Shown piece by piece: positions 62,381 through 64,000 of a DNA stretch of 64,000 bases (the stretch's first letter is position 1; each line of letters starts with the position of its first letter). The notes under the pieces are model-generated. The model had not been told where the DNA came from and ran no database searches. It saw nothing but the letters and a program-made list of their open reading frames with translations. This DNA comes from Bowmanella dokdonensis (GTDB lineage Bacteria; Pseudomonadota; Gammaproteobacteria; Enterobacterales; Alteromonadaceae). Location: NCBI RefSeq assembly GCF_017254865.1, contig NZ_JAFKCV010000018.1:1-64000 (forward strand). The letters are read 5' to 3'. Position numbers and translations under genes: made by a program.

Positions 62381-64000
62381 ATGACCCTCAATGATCTGAC
62401 TATCCGGACCAAGTTTTCCATCCCTCTTCTGGCCGTCAGCATACTGGTGGTGCTGGTCAGCATACTGAGTATGAATAATGGCAAACGACTCTCGGCGGAC
62501 GCCCATTTGCTGTCCACCACCTTTATCAGTGCAATAGATACAGGCTTAAATGCCGATCGCGATCTCTACCAGGCCCTCACTGCCAGCCAGAACTATGTCA
62601 CCAAGAAAAGCCTGGGTCTGGGACAAACAGCGCAGGATCAAAAAGACTTCAATGAAAATGCCCAACAAGCGCTGGACAGAATGAATCGCGTGCGAGCGCT
62701 GATGGAGGGATACCCCGAGATTGCAGAAGTCAACCGGGATTTCGACGAGGACTATCAGGCCTGGTTCAGATCGGCCAAGCAGGTCTTTACCCTGGCGGAC
62801 AGCGGCAATGTGGCTGAAGCCGCCACCTTCAACAGTACCGAGGTCATGAGCAACTTCAACCGCCTGCGCAACCATTATGATGTGACTGGTGCCAGGATTA
62901 AAGAGGTGGCAGACAGGATTACCAGCGAAGCGAAGGCCGCCGGGGATCGTCAGCGGAATATCCTGATCGTCGTCACCCTGCTGGTAATCATTGCCTGTGT
63001 CGCCAGTATGGTATGGGGCCCCAAACTGGTTACCACCCGGGTCCACGAACTGGATACTATGATCGCCACCATCAGCGAAGGAGAAGGGGATCTTCGTGGT
63101 CGCCTGGATAGCAGCGGCAAGGATGAATTGTCCAAACTGGCCGGTACTTTCAATAACCTGATGAACAAACTTCAGCAGCTTATCAGCATGATAAAAGGCG
63201 ATACGGAAACCCTGGATAAGGCGGTGGTCAAACTCAATGATTCAGCCAGGGAAAGTGAACAGATATCTTCCGAGCAGAACAACAATCTTGATCAGATTGC
63301 CACCGCCGTCAACCAGTTGACCCACGCCGTGCATGAAGTGGCGAACAACTCACAGACAGCGCTGGGGGAAACCCGCCAGGCAAAAGATAAGGCTTCACAG
63401 TCGGGCGTGGTGGTGGACGAATCCATCTCCAGCATCAACAAACTCTCATCGGCCGTCACCCACGCCAGTCAGGTGATCAGCAAACTTGCCGATGAATCCA
63501 AGAGCATCGTCAAGGTGCTGGACGTGATCCGGGGGATTGCAGAGCAAACCAATCTGCTGGCTCTCAATGCTGCCATAGAGGCAGCCAGGGCAGGCGAGCA
63601 GGGTCGCGGCTTTGCTGTGGTTGCCGATGAAGTCAGGACCCTGGCCAGTCGCACCCAGCAATCCACAGAAGACATCCAGCGAATGATTGTCGGCCTGGAA
63701 AATGGCGTGACGGAAGCGGTCAATGCCATGACTACGGGCACCAGCCAGGTAGACAACGTGGTGGAGATGTCACGACGTATCCAGGAGTCCCTGGACCAGG
63801 TCGATGCCGCCATTACCCAGACCAACGACATGATTTATCAGATTGCCACGGCAACCGAAGAGCAGAGCCAGGTGGTAGACGAGATTAACAGGAATGTCAC
63901 GGTGTTAAACAGTCTGTCCCAGCAGAGCGTCAGCGTGGTCCGCAATACTAAAAAGGTCTCGGATGATATCGCCCATATGGCTTCCGGCCTGAATGAGAAT
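62381..64000 (+). CDS. Methyl-accepting chemotaxis protein (partial)
   Basis: The first 540 codons of a chemoreceptor cut by the window end. Transmembrane helices are at about 12-30 and 190-210 with a periplasmic helical bundle sensor between, then a HAMP domain (about 212-265; [12 protein letters not shown]) and the signalling helices. The conserved hairpin tip [38 protein letters not shown] is at about residues 385-425, and a methylation-helix segment [15 protein letters not shown] follows. Start at 62381 has GGAGGAAGG upstream. Ligand unknown. Confidence 0.95.
   Translation, partial: MTLNDLTIRTKFSIPLLAVSILVVLVSILSMNNGKRLSADAHLLSTTFISAIDTGLNADRDLYQALTASQNYVTKKSLGLGQTAQDQKDFNENAQQALDRMNRVRALMEGYPEIAEVNRDFDEDYQAWFRSAKQVFTLADSGNVAEAATFNSTEVMSNFNRLRNHYDVTGARIKEVADRITSEAKAAGDRQRNILIVVTLLVIIACVASMVWGPKLVTTRVHELDTMIATISEGEGDLRGRLDSSGKDELSKLAGTFNNLMNKLQQLISMIKGDTETLDKAVVKLNDSARESEQISSEQNNNLDQIATAVNQLTHAVHEVANNSQTALGETRQAKDKASQSGVVVDESISSINKLSSAVTHASQVISKLADESKSIVKVLDVIRGIAEQTNLLALNAAIEAARAGEQGRGFAVVADEVRTLASRTQQSTEDIQRMIVGLENGVTEAVNAMTTGTSQVDNVVEMSRRIQESLDQVDAAITQTNDMIYQIATATEEQSQVVDEINRNVTVLNSLSQQSVSVVRNTKKVSDDIAHMASGLNEN

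Noticed and set aside
62142-62384. 80-codon frame before the chemoreceptor
   Set aside because: It overlaps the chemoreceptor Shine-Dalgarno and start, has irregular composition, and has no ribosome-binding site of its own.

Overview
The window looks like the chromosome of a marine gammaproteobacterium of the order Alteromonadales, most likely family Alteromonadaceae. The evidence is gene content and order: smrB divergent from prmB-aroC-(MFS)-epmC-yfcL, nrdR-ribD-ribE-ribBA-ribH-nusB-thiL-pgpA convergent with xseB-ispA-dxs, thiI next to the sodium-type motor genes pomAB, a fabR/desaturase pair, and TIGR04219, DUF2333 and TIGR03899 family proteins. It is dense housekeeping DNA with no prophage, insertion-sequence transposase, CRISPR array or tRNA gene that I could see. 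Genus and species cannot be fixed from the sequence alone.

Layout. 1-350: tandem leftward promoters of stable-RNA type, probably for an rRNA operon beyond the left edge. 365-11400: a membrane-anchored RRM protein, a DUF5610 protein, trmA, fabR divergent from a desaturase with a clear FabR operator, sthA, a uracil-DNA-glycosylase-like protein and a REC-GGDEF-EAL protein. 11411-15652: cysJIH for assimilatory sulfate reduction. 15800-20303: an outer-membrane/PCu(A)C operon, a phage-shock operon (pspA, pspC, a membrane protein) with a sigma54-type promoter, and two small envelope genes behind a folded leader. 20414-27755: dusA, zur, cheX-yjbQ, a diguanylate cyclase, an OmpA protein and dnaB. 27862-29871: an ECF sigma operon. 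30112-33764: maeA, an ATP-grasp protein, and a guanidine-II (mini-ykkC) riboswitch controlling a Gdx-type SMR exporter and an ACT protein.

33932-43087 holds a 0.3-kb palindromic element, the DUF2244 gene, and the yfcL-epmC-aroC-prmB/smrB neighbourhood, then a MASE1 diguanylate cyclase. 43098-51835 holds a lytic transglycosylase-like lipoprotein, gshA, an Hpt protein, an Rlu-type pseudouridine synthase, vanZ, panE, thiI and pomBA. 52033-61351 is the isoprenoid (xseB-ispA-dxs) and riboflavin/thiamine (pgpA to nrdR) region, where a second palindromic element sits exactly between ribD and nrdR. The right edge has a DUF6265 protein and a chemoreceptor cut off by the window end.

The least ordinary items are: (a) two non-coding palindromic elements (33932-34249 and 60633-60904) that share the motif TAGTGGNGCTA at the exact centre of three of their four hairpins, suggesting one family of miniature elements; one abuts a start codon and the other supplies a stop codon; (b) the guanidine-II riboswitch with its exporter; (c) a layered stem-loop ending at the Shine-Dalgarno of a secreted small protein; and (d) several unannotated small reading frames. 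I found no convincing new multi-gene defence or metabolic system.
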